DNA of 64,000 nt from NCBI GenBank assembly GCA_030770545.1, contig CM061100.1, positions 4,905,501 to 4,969,500 on the forward strand, given 5' to 3'. Below the pieces are notes generated by a model. It saw nothing but the letters and a program-made list of their open reading frames with translations, searched no databases and was not told the origin of the DNA. The position numbers and the translations under genes are program-made. Shown one piece after another: positions 38,235 to 50,354 of the stretch. Each line of letters opens with the position of its first letter. Position 1 is the stretch's first letter. Origin of the DNA: Macropodus opercularis (Eukaryota > Chordata > Actinopteri > Anabantiformes > Osphronemidae).

Positions 38235-41200
38235 GTAAGCGCTGCAGCCACCGACACGCTTTGCATTTCAGCCGCGCTGCTGTTTGCGTCGTAGTGTTTG
38301 CGCCGCAGCTTCTTCTGCTGGAGCCACAGTGTCGCGACTCGCTCTGCGCTGCTAATGTGTTGCAGCCGATCGGAGAAGCGGTTCTGCACGTTTTCCCACC
38401 GCGGACCGACAGTTTCTGTGTTCTGGCGCGGTTTAATGGGTCCGTCCGCCGTCCGGTACCTCTGTAAACTAACAGCACTTCGTCCCCGCCGCGCTTTTGG
38501 TCCAGGCACCATTAGCCTCCTGGCCGAGCAGGCCCGTGCGCTCGCGTGATGTTGTGGTTCTCTCCAGCCCATACATCGTATCTGTTCTCCAGCTTTTGTG
38601 CAGCTCGGCTCGGCGGTTCTGGGCTGGTTGGCTCCGCCTGGGCGTGTGTTAGGGCGTCTGCGCTGTGTTCTGTTGTTGTGATGGAGCAGTTTCCTGTCCG
38701 AGGTCACACGGCACCACGTCCTGCACAGTAATCTCTGCACATTCATTTTGGAACCGTGAGCATGTTTTGCAGTGTGGGAGACACCGTGTCCCACTGGATC
38801 ACACAGAGCAGATAGTTATTATGAACCCCAGAGGGAAATGTTGGTTACAGCATCCCAATGTCATCAGACTTCAATAAAGCACATTAAATAACGGGATATA
38901 CATAAAGCAGCCACTTAATCCCACTTTTTTACACTATACAATGTTGAAGCATGTGGTCATTGAGTGAAGCCATTTTTAAACCCCTAGTTAGGATCTTATT
39001 TATATCAGTCAAATATATGAATATTCAGTGCTTTAAAGTTAGATAAATTTTTTTTGAGTTTAAACATATTTATTTAGTTTTAACAAATTAGATATTTTAT
39101 TATATCACTAATAGCCAAATTCACACATTACTTTCTCTTTGCTTTTAGGCCCATTGTGTAGAACATAACCACTAAGCTGCTGCTGTGTCTGGCTTCTATC
39201 TGAGGTCCACTGTGAAGTCACTTCCCCCTCATACAGTGTGAGGATTAGCAAAGCCAAATCATCTGAGTGCTCAGAGACGATAACTCCCTGGATTTGGTCA
39301 TTCTCTTAGAATGAGTGGAACACTCGTAGGAGGCATCTCAGCTCTGTCGGTCTGTCTCTGTGTTGCCACCTTCAACACACACTGTACGCTACTAGACGCA
39401 TGCATGTACGCTTGCTCCAGATACCGGCTCTGTTTGTTTTACTCCCACTCCTCACGTCCACACCCTGGACTGCAGTGCAGCTGAAAATGTGTTCCTCATT
39501 TCATGTCCACTCCCTGTGCTTCGCTCTAACCTTCCCTCCTCTCCACATGTGATCATTTAGCATTTTGTTTTAAAGCTAAACCCTTTACCGCAGCCGTTAT
39601 TGAACTTTAATTCACACTGTGGAGGTCAGTGAAGCTCACGCCAGCATTTGGGTCAAATGTTCTGGCAGCAGAATGCTACAGATGCACACATGATATCACG
39701 AGCCAGCGTGTGAGACGAGGGGATCCGCACGGGGAGGGGTGTGTTGTTTTAGAGAGCAATCGTCCCCCCACACTGTCCCATATGACACGCCACAGCCAGA
39801 TAAACATGAGCCACTGTACCAAATGCTAATGCAGCTCTTGTCAGACCCTGGCAGTCAACTGACCCTGCAGCAGACAATACATTTCTCATGCAGATAGTCT
39901 TTGATACTTACTTACTGTATGATCAGCTTTGAGGCTGTTTATACAGAAGGTGACATTTTTCAGACATAGTGGAAATTCTAGTTGTCATTGTAGTTTTTCT
40001 TTGCTCTTGTGCTCAGTCTTATCAAAGGTTTAGCTTCAGAAATGAGATTTACTACAGGAAATTTACTGTATTATATATAATATATTTATAGTAGTATATA
40101 ATGTGTTCTCTTAGCTGGAGGGTGTGTAAGTGTCAGGTTTTATAAGATGACAAGGAAGACGACCACCATTTAAATAATATTTGGGGACCAATTACTCAAT
40201 AAATGACAACACCACCAAATGTAATGGATTATTACCCTTACTTTTAAAACGTGTTTCTTTGTAGAGGGACAGCATTAAAGGTAAATCGTGAGTAATGTTT
40301 GCTTCTTTTCCTTTAGTGTTGTGGTTTAAACAGAAAGGTCAGAAATGTGTGAATGCATTGTTGCCCTTTCATTTAGTTAAGCACAGTGTTTTGGTTTTTC
40401 CTGCTGTCTGTTGCCATTGGAAGTAATGATATGACTTCTCTGTGAAGCCGTGTTAAAATGACACCTAATGCATATTCACTAGTCACGGTAGTCATGGCTG
40501 AGACATGCACAGTGGCGTCGACATCCCCGGCAATGCCAGGCATCCAGCTCAGATGCATAAAGAGCTTGTCTGAGCACTTCTTCATGAAACATCAACTGTA
40601 CACACACGTCCTTCAAAAAGAACTGAGCCATCATTTAAAGGTCTCACACACACACACTGTTTTTTCACCAGTGACTGGCTTGTTTGGCATATTATTTGAA
40701 TGAATATCTCCACAACCTTTTTGATGCACTGGGACAAAACTGGTGTTTAGTGCTAATTGGCAATTGTTTGCCTGCTAAAAGAAGAAGATGGTGAAGACGC
40801 AGAAGCGTTTAGGTCTCAGCAGAGTCCTAATGTACAACCAAAATACAAAAAAGACCTTTCACACTTTCAGCATTGGAGCATGTCACTCTGGTCTTTGAGC
40901 TTGAAGTTGTTTCCAAACAGTGGTTTAATGTTTCTACATGTCAGACTTTAAACTGCCTTTACCCACTGTGTTGTTTTTGAAACTCATTTGGTCCAAGTAA
41001 AAAGATTCAACTAATGAACTTTGACCACCACATTTATCACATCTGATACAGGAGCACATGTAGTAGAGTATGTTTGCGTCCCCTGGGAGCTGATATACAA
41101 GTTGAAAATGTTTGTCTATTTCTTTTTGATACCTTTTAAGCATGAAATGTAAAAATGTCTCTTATTTCACACACAAGCAGGAGGCTTTTCAAGCACAGTA

Positions 41201-43827
41201 TAAATGCCACAGTGTTTGTGTGTTGTGTGGAGATGAATACAGGCCATAGATGTGTACAAAGGCCTTCGCACGTCCACAGTGAACGTAGATGAAGAACTGG
41301 TGTTTTCCTGCCTGATGCTCTGTAGCCGCACCCATGACTGGGTTGTTTCCAGTTTAACATTGTTATCGAGTGTGTTTATGGAAACTACGGTGCATCTGCC
41401 TCAACCACAAGATGCTCCTAAAGAGCGGAACAATTTCACTGATTGTTCAGGTTTCCACGTTTTAAATCGATAGGGTGCATCCTCAGAGACCATGAGCTGC
41501 GGAACGAGTAACACATTAGTTGGAAGGTGCCTTGTGACACTGACTGGTTTGCAGGGCGATGTTGGCCCGCAGCTTACATAACGGTGATCTTCCAAGGCTG
41601 TCCCGTGTTGCCATGGTAATGCGTGTGGTTTCCATAGTGATTGCACTCTTAACAGGAGCGGAGGCTATTCGAGCCCTTGCGCCTACATTTCTGTGGAAAG
41701 ATGTGAATTCAGAGGGTCTAGTGAGTCAGGGGCGTCTGTGGTTGCGAGATGAACATTTTGCACAGATGGTGAAGCTTGATACAGATATACAGGCGTTGTT
41801 ATTGTTGTTAGCGTCTGTAAGAAATTAACAAGTCGGAGCTGACCAGTTGTTTTCACAGGGTTTATATTAAATAGAAAAGATGCCCGAGTTTGTCGTGAAC
41901 GATCTAGTGTTTCACAATTCAGTTAATGTGCTACAGGAAATGACTTGACGCTGAAGAAATGCTCCTTGAGATGTTGATGTACAATCCAGCCTGTATTCTT
42001 ACTGGCAAACAGAAGCACATGTGACGCCGTTGGAGAAGATTCTCCATATGCTCAGTGTCCTCCTTTTCTCCAGCGGCTCCTCCTTTATCCTTTGTACTTT
42101 ATGCAGGATTTGAAGTACTTTAACAAAACTTTGCCCTTTTATTTGCATATTTTGTGGTAGTGTGCACTGCAGTGGCAGCCTCAAGAGACACGAGGGAAGG
42201 ATCCGGTTACACTGGAGCAAGCAACTATAGCAGCCACCCCTACATGTTAAACACAGGTTTACATTACTACATTATTTGTAGTTTAAAAAAAAACAAATAA
42301 TCACTAATAATTTAATTGAGGAAATTATTAGTTGATAATGAATGATGAAAAGAATCATTGCATGTGCAATTTAACAGATCACAGTACAATATAAAATCTT
42401 GCTAAATAAACTGGGCCATGATTTGTTTGTGCCATTGTATATTTTCTCATTCCAGTGTAGGTTTTCTCTGATGGATTTCCGAACAACAATAATGGACAGC
42501 ATTGTTGTTCTTTCAGGTTTTTCTCACTTGTTTTCAGTCTTCAGTCAGCAGACATGTTTGTTTCACCCCGTTGCCAGTAGCAAAGCAGCACAAACAAGCG
42601 AGGCCTTCGGCAACACAGTCTGACTGGCACAGTAGAAGCATTAAGACTGCGTTTCTAAGCTGTGCTGACATCGCAGGCTTTGCAGAACTGCAGAGGCTGC
42701 AATGTTGTCATGTTACCTCCGTAGTTTACTGGTTATTAGTAGAAACCAATTGAAACATCAACATAACAGGCAAATCCCTGATTAGGTCGGGTGACCTCAG
42801 GTTTGTGAAAACGTTTGATTTGGTGGAACGGACCCCAGTAAACGCTGGCAGACTCTGGGAGAGGGGTCGTGAGCTCTGTGTGACACCGGATGCTTTGGGT
42901 TGGGTCTGCAGTTGTCATGGTATTTTTGGCTGAACATTTGTATTGATGCGGGCGTCCCCCACCCTCTGCCTGTTACTCATGCATGCTTGCACTCAACAAT
43001 GTCCTATGCTTGTAAGTCTGTCTGTGTTCTTCAGAGTCAGACGCTGAGTGGTCTGTGCTGTGACAGACGGGTGAGGGCTGTTTATCCTCGCGTAAAGGCC
43101 AGCTTGAATGGACATGGAGCTCTTGCAAATCTGCCTCTCTGGTCTCTTTACGTCTTCAAATCTCTGACGGTTGCTCAGTTTTCTCTCTTAGGGGAAAGCA
43201 GCTTAAGGGACACGTGGATATGTTTTCATCCAAAAGTCCTGCATTCGTTCTAATTTTGAAACCATCTTTTCCTTTGTCTCGTGTGTCTAGTTCTAGTTTC
43301 TCTTTTCTTTGCCCCGACTTGACAGGACGATGTTGCGATTCTGGGAAACGCTTTAAGCAAATCAATTAAAACCTTTCAGCAGTCACAAGATGGGAAGTAA
43401 GAGAGTGTGGTCTGTGTTCTTGGTTTATGACTGGCAAAAGTCAGAAACTTATTTGACAATTCTGCACTTTTGTATTTGTTAATAGTTTATGTATTTAACC
43501 TGGCTGCACCTTGGCTGTAAGACGATGGGATTCGAGTTAAGTTAAATCCTAGTTATCTATTAGAGCTTTCTGACGCTGCAGTTTTATTGTTAAAACACTA
43601 GAAAACTGTCTCAAATGTCTGTCACTGTTTTCCAGAGTTGTGACTGATGAAGGCTTCCTAAAATGTTTTGATCCATCTAAATGACAGACAAACTGCAACA
43701 ACTCAAATCCTATAAAACAGTTTTTCTCAATATTTGGTCGTTCTGACAGAGTCTAGTGTGTTTGAGCTTTTTGTACATCCTGTCTTAAAAAAATGTTGAA
43801 GGATGACACTTGCGTGTCCTTCTGCAG
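38235..43827 (+). other. add1: Probable add1 intron 1
   Basis: A 5.6-kb stretch between the inferred add1 noncoding exon and the exon with its start codon. It ends in a good acceptor (TTCTGCAG). I find no coding similarity in it on either strand and no clear repeat. Confidence 0.5.
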
Positions 43828-43841
43828 GAGGTCAGCCCAGG

Positions 43842-46800
43842 ATGAACGGCGAGTCAGGTGCCGGCGTGGTGACGGTCCCCCCTCCCACCACAGCCCCTCA
43901 CAAGGAGCGGTACTTCGACCGGGTGGATGAGAGCAGTCCGGAGTACCAAAGGGAAAGGAACATGGCGCCCGACCTGCGACAGGACTTCAATATGATGGAG
44001 CAGAGAAAGAGGGTCTCCATGATCCTACAGAGCCCGGTTAGGAAATCACAAAAGCCTGATCTTACATGAAACGTATTGTTGCTGTCTGCCTAAGCGGGTG
44101 GGGTGAAGGCATAGAGGGTAGAAAGGAACAACTGACTGACAGTGCCCCTGTCTGTGCTGGTGACCCCAGGCTTTCTGCGAGGAGCTGGAGACGATGATCC
44201 AGGACCAGCTAAAGAAGGGGAAAACGCCCACGAGCCTGTTGGCTCTGCAGCAGATCGCAGACTTCATGACCACCAGCATGCCTTCCATGTATCCTGCTGC
44301 ACCCCAAGGAGGCATGGCAGCGCTCAACATGAGTAAGCAGTGTTAACCGTTACCATTTTTCAACTGCTTTCATGATCTGTAAGTAAAGCCGGACATGCTC
44401 CCCCTCAGGTTTGGGCATGGTGACTCCAGTGAACGATCTGCGCGGCTCAGACTCCATCTCTTACGACAAAGGCGAGAAGCAGCTTCGTTGCAAGCTGGCT
44501 GCCTTTTATCGGCTCACGGACCTGTTTGGCTGGTCGGAGCTTATCTACAACCACCTCACAGTAAGCTTCATTTTTGTTTTCTAGAGAAGACGGACATCCC
44601 GTGATGTTCAAAGGAACCAGCTCCACCAAGGCTGTTCAGCCAGTACGTAGCTACTGAATACTAAATGCGTTTGTGCTCTGGTCCTGTAGGTCAGGGTGAA
44701 CTCCGAACAGGATCGCTTCCTTGTTGTCCCTTTTGGGCTCCTGTTCAGTGAAGTGACCGCCTCTAGTCTGGTGAGACTGACGCCGCCTCCTCCCTTTTCT
44801 CACGCTTTCCATGCGATTTCTTGTGTCACAGAAAGCTGACGGCTCGTTGTTGCTGCTTTTGTGCCCTGTTCACTGCAGGTGAAGATAAACATTCAGGGTG
44901 AGATAGTGGACCGAGGCAGCACCAACCTAGGGGTCAACCAGGCTGGCTTCGTTCTCCACTCTGCCATCTACGCCGCTCGGCCGGATGTCAAGTGCATCGT
45001 CCATGTGCACACGCATGCGGGAGCTGCGGTAAGAGGGCTACACAGAGTTTAGCTTAGCAAACACGCATAAGACCACAGCGTGCTTGTGTTTGACCACTGC
45101 TTCTCTCGTTTGTTTGGTTGCAGGTGTCTGCCATGAAATGTGGCCTGTTGCCCATCTCACCTGAGGCTCTGTCTCTCGGCGAGGTGGCCTACCACGACTA
45201 TCACGGCATTCTGGTGGATGAAGAAGAAACCACTCTCATACAGAGGAACCTTGGGCCTAACAGCAAGGTAACAGCGATGCAACTGAGATTAGGTGGAAGA
45301 ATATTCCTTCAGCTTCTTCACTAGCAGCAGTGTTTAATCTTCCCTCTGTCCCAGGCGATGATCCTGAGGAACCATGGGTTGCTGTCGGTTGGTGAAACAG
45401 TGGAGGAAGCTTTTTATTACATTCACAACTTGGTCACTGCTTGTGAGATCCAGGTAGGACAAACAAAGAGCTCTGTAAATATTATTTAAGCAAAGCAATT
45501 TTCAGACTTACTGTGATACTCTCCCTAAAATAATTTCACCAGCTTTCTGTGTTGACAAAATGCTGTTGTTGCTTCAATGTTTATCTGATTGTCATTTGGG
45601 TTATCACCTAATGAATTATCTCCTCACTGCGTCACATTTATAGTATGGCCTAGACAGGTCAATATATGTTGTCGTGATATTTTGCATCAGATGTTGGTAT
45701 TGTTCATAACAGTTCTCTCTGTCACTTGTCTCTCCATCTTTTTGTCCTTGTCCTATGTGGATATTTGTATGAATCTTATGTTTTTTGTTCGTCCTCACAT
45801 CCACGTATTTCCCTTCCTCTTTTTTTTTTCTGGGACTGGCTGTGGTTCGTCCTTCTGTATCCCCTCCCCTTCTTTCCTCCAGGTGCGAACACTGGCCAGC
45901 GCTGGAGGGCCTGACAATCTGGTGATGCTGGACCCAGTCAAATACAAGTCCCGCCCACGGGTACCTGAGCCAGCTGGTGATGGGTCCTCTACCCACCCTA
46001 AGTGGCAAATCGGGGAGCAGGAGTTTGAGGCCCTCATGAGGATGCTCGACAACTTGGTGGGTACAAATAGAAGGAGAAAGAATTCTCATAAAGGTGATGA
46101 TGGTAGAGAGAAGACGCGAGGCATCGCAAACCGTTGACTGTACTCTTTCTGTCCCAGGGCTACAGGACCGGCTACCCTTATCGCTGCCCGGCATTGCGAG
46201 ACAAAGCTAAAAAGTACAGTGATGTGGAGAGCGCTCCCTCTACCCAAGGTGGTTACTCTTATGGGGAGGACAGTGACTCAGGCGCTCGCTCCCCGCTCAA
46301 ACACAGCTTTCAGCGCGGCCAGCGCGACAAGACCCGCTGGCTCAATGCCGGTGGCCGTCCTGACGAGCCCTACGAGGACGGGCCCGACGGAAGCAGCCCC
46401 AAGTCGAAGCCTAAGGTGTGGACGAACATAACACACGATCACGTCAAACCCTTGCTGCAGTCTCTCTCGTCCGGTGTCTGCGTGCCAAGCTGTATAACCA
46501 ACTGCTTGGTCTGTGCCTACCTTACTGTTCATAGTATAGATTTTACAGCTACTTTGTTTGTGTGATGGGGTAGGTGGTCGGCATCCTGAGGCCCTTGGGA
46601 CAGTGAGGAGTAACTCTAGTGCAAAGCTGAAGGGATTATTTTCTTAGTTTCCTGTCAAGCTTTTTGCTTCCAGTCTAAATTTGGACGTCTGTATAATCCT
46701 TCTGCTCACTTTTCAGATGTTCTATTAACCCACCTTTGTAATGCAGTTACCTCTGCTCTGTTAATTACTCTGCAGCATAGCTCCTCTCTCCCTCTTTTTC

Positions 46801-49800
46801 CCTCCTGGCGCTTCATGATGCTGGGCCAGCTGCCCGCAGCATGCCCCACTGCATGTTCAGTCGTCAAATGGACTATTGGTGTGTCGATTGTGTTTCCCAG
46901 AGGAGCGAGCAGCAAGGGTGTGGCATGAGTCCTCGAATGTGGCAAGACACGGTGATGTTGCTGCAAAACCACACTGATGCTTGCCGCAAACTAGTTTTAT
47001 CTCTTAAAATCAAAGTCAGCCAATGTCCAGATGCAAAGATAAGCTAATAAGTGAATCAAGGGGGGGGGAAATCTGCACCCAAAAAAGGGAGGTGGCATGC
47101 CTGGGAATATTTATTATAGCAAATGGTACCAGATACATCATGGGCATTTATTTAAAAAAGCAACTATTACCATGTGGAAAACGTTATGCACCTTGCTTTT
47201 TTGTTTTCTCTACCTTCGGGTTTTAGTTTGGTTCTGAATAACGCTTCAGGGACCGCATGAGTGGATTATGTTTTTGATTTACCAAGGATGATATTTAAAA
47301 AAAAAAAAAAAAAAAAGCACAACAATCATAAAATCTGACTTGACTTGTGAATCAATTATCTTCTGTTGGGAAAGTAGGAAATGTTGTGTTGTGAGACTCT
47401 TTCTCAGTGAGTATATCGTGTCTACATGTTCATCTCATACTCGACCAACCCAAACCCAGCTACTCCCATCCAGAAACCCTTCCTCATCTAGTTTGGCGGC
47501 TAACCAGCCAAGCTAAGAGTAAACACAGGAATGATGCCACGAGCTTCTGCTTTCCACTGCCAGTGACATGCTTAGTTTAAAACCAATGAGAGATGTTGCA
47601 TGGACGCTGAAGATTTGATTTGATCATTCACCTGCTGCTCTTTGAATTGGGTACAGACTTTTTTTTTTTTTTTTTTCTGCAATCATGCTGAGCATTACCA
47701 GGTTTGCGAAGGAGATTCAATATATATATTTACAATGAGAGAAAATTGTGACTTTTGAAGGCAACGAACTGTTTCATCCTCTGCAGGAAAGATAAACTCT
47801 TGTCTTAGTTTGTAGTGCTGTGACCATGGCTCCCCCCTCCCCCATGTGGGCGCGTGTCCTCGGGTGTGTTTCTCTCTTATCTTTGTCGTCCTTGTTGTGT
47901 ATCAGCCTGGGAAATGACTTTGGTGATGCCAGCTCACCCCTCACTGCCACTCTCGCTTCGTAAGCCAGCCTCATCGTCAGTCACTCACCCAGCCACCCTT
48001 CACTCTGCCTCACCTCTCCCAACCCCTTCTCGTCTGTTGAGATGTTTTCAGTTCAGTGCGTTATTTTTAGTTTTTCTTCTTTTCTAATACTACATCAGTG
48101 ATGATGACCAATGGTTTCTTGTAGGATTAGTGCGCAGCTAGGATTTACTGTGTCCAAACCCTCATCTATGAACTGTGTACACACAAATCTAACCAGATCC
48201 TCTTTACACATCTAGTAGAAGCACAAATAAGTGATTCATGTATCTGTTGTGCAACTGTAAAATCATTCACTTTCAATTCAGCTTCACGTGGGAGTTTTTT
48301 TTTTTTGTAGCACAGACTCCTAATGAAGACTGAAAATATCTTCTTGTAGAATGCAAACAAGTTTTAGTAATTTTCACAAATATCCCAGGAGATGTTGATG
48401 CCTGGCATCCGCTAGGTTTTTATTTCAGCACTAACAAAGTACAGTTAAAGGGAAATGCAGACACACAGGTTGCTTGCAACTTGCATTTCTTTAATAGAGA
48501 AGCATCAGAGAAGTAACACTCTACTAAACTAAATGCACCAAAACCAAACTTATATTCCTACTAGTCCTCATCATCATTGAGTCACGTTTTGCATTTTTCT
48601 TTTTACACATCTTTTTAACTTTGTCTATTTCAGTTCAGCATGGATTTTGTATTGTGAAGCCTGCATAAAATATTGTCTGAATCTGTTTTTCTGTTTGGGT
48701 TTTCACGTCACTCTGTGCTGTGCTTTGGCTGCGTTTTCACTCGCTATGTGGTGTTTACAGTGGACAAAAGAAGACGGACTCCGCCAGGCTGCTGTGGCCA
48801 ATCAGTTCATCCCAATGAACACCAATCCCAAGGACGTTCTGGAAATGAGGAATAAGGTAGCGCGGTTGCCCTATAGCTTTGGTTATGGTTACTTTATTTG
48901 GAGATTACTATTTATTAACGTCTCCAACTTGATACACTTGCATGTCTTTCTTTTTATCTTAGATCCGGGAGCAGAATCTGCAGGACATTAAGACGGCTGG
49001 GCCCCAGTCTCAGGTTCTGTGTGCCAGCACAGTGGTGGAACGCACCTTTACCCAGGTCAGTCTGTGAACGCAGCACATGCAAACCCTGCTGCTGCCGCGA
49101 TCCTCACCTGGGACTGAATATGTGTCTTTTGGAATTACAAGAAATTAGAGCGTAAACAACTCTTGAAAAATATTCTGTCCAGGTCTGGAGTCGTGCCGTA
49201 AGCTGCTGCAATGTGTGAATATCGTGCTGGCAGTTCCCTTGTGCACTGAGCTTTAAAGACATAAACTAGTTGCAAAAAAAAAATTCTATCCCCTGCAATC
49301 TGACCTGATGTAACTGTCTGAACTTTACCTACTAATAACGGCGAGCACAGTGTGTCCTCTGTGTTGTTTCCCAGAGCACGGGGTGACTTTGTAACGGTCA
49401 CATTATTCTTTGTGCAGAAAATGTCAATCTGGCAGGTGAGTAGTTTGTGGGAGAGGTAACTTCATTCTGCTCTCCTAACCTGCCAGCTCAGGTTGTCTCC
49501 ATATTCACACATTTTTAAATTTATTTATATGCTGTTATTTCATTTTGCCTTTTTTATTTCCTGTAGTTTGTAGTTGAGATTATCTCCGGTATAGCTGGCT
49601 GGTTATTTTAGTCTTAAAATGTTCTGCAGAATCCTGTTGGTGTTGAATAACAGCGCATGTTATTTTCTGTGCATGAAGTCTTTGTTGTCTACTGAGAGGA
49701 ACTTGCCTTTTTGACTTTTGTTTGCATGGTTTATGCTTTCTTTGATGAGTTCTTAGCTCATATGCTGGATAAACCTTCCTGCATGTTCAACCTGGGAACT

Positions 49801-50301
49801 CCTCAAAAAGCAAGATGTGAGAAAATTAAAACGGATGTTAAATATTTCTTGAAGTACATTCATCAAGGTTTAGTTGGAACTAAAGTTTCGCCAGCATGTC
49901 AGTAAGACATTAAGGCCTTGAGGAGCTGTGGCCTTATCATATGGTTTGAGCTGCATATTTTCTTGCTCTCCCTCCCTGCGTGTAGTTCAGCTTTGCATGG
50001 TGCTGCTACCGCTCCAGCCGATGTCATGCCTTTTGCAGCTCCACATCTCTGCCCAGATGCATCTCTCTTTGCATGTTTGGCGCAGAGGTGGAAAGTAAGG
50101 AGTTAAAGTTACCGTAATTTTAACAAAGAATCACACTTGCAGAGTTTTAACAAACTGTGCAGTTTAGAAAACGCTGAATAATGAATGGAGGCATTTTACC
50201 CTTTTACAATTGTAGCTGTGAAGAATTCCTCCTCGAACAGCAGCTGTGTTACGGCGGCTCTAACACAGTTCTTTTGCTAATTGAGTGAAAAATTGTCTTT
50301 C

Positions 50302-50354
<53 letters not shown>

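Noticed and set aside
37856..38794. 312-codon open frame on minus through the add1 promoter
   Set aside because: It coincides with a CpG-rich island where stop codons are scarce, has Arg/Ser-rich composition and no recognisable domain. Other open frames overlap it on both strands; promoter motifs explain the composition better.
45616..46194. 192-codon open frame on minus across add1 exons
   Set aside because: Antisense shadow of the add1 exons at 45883-46056 and 46158-46415, whose plus-strand reading is clearly alpha-adducin.
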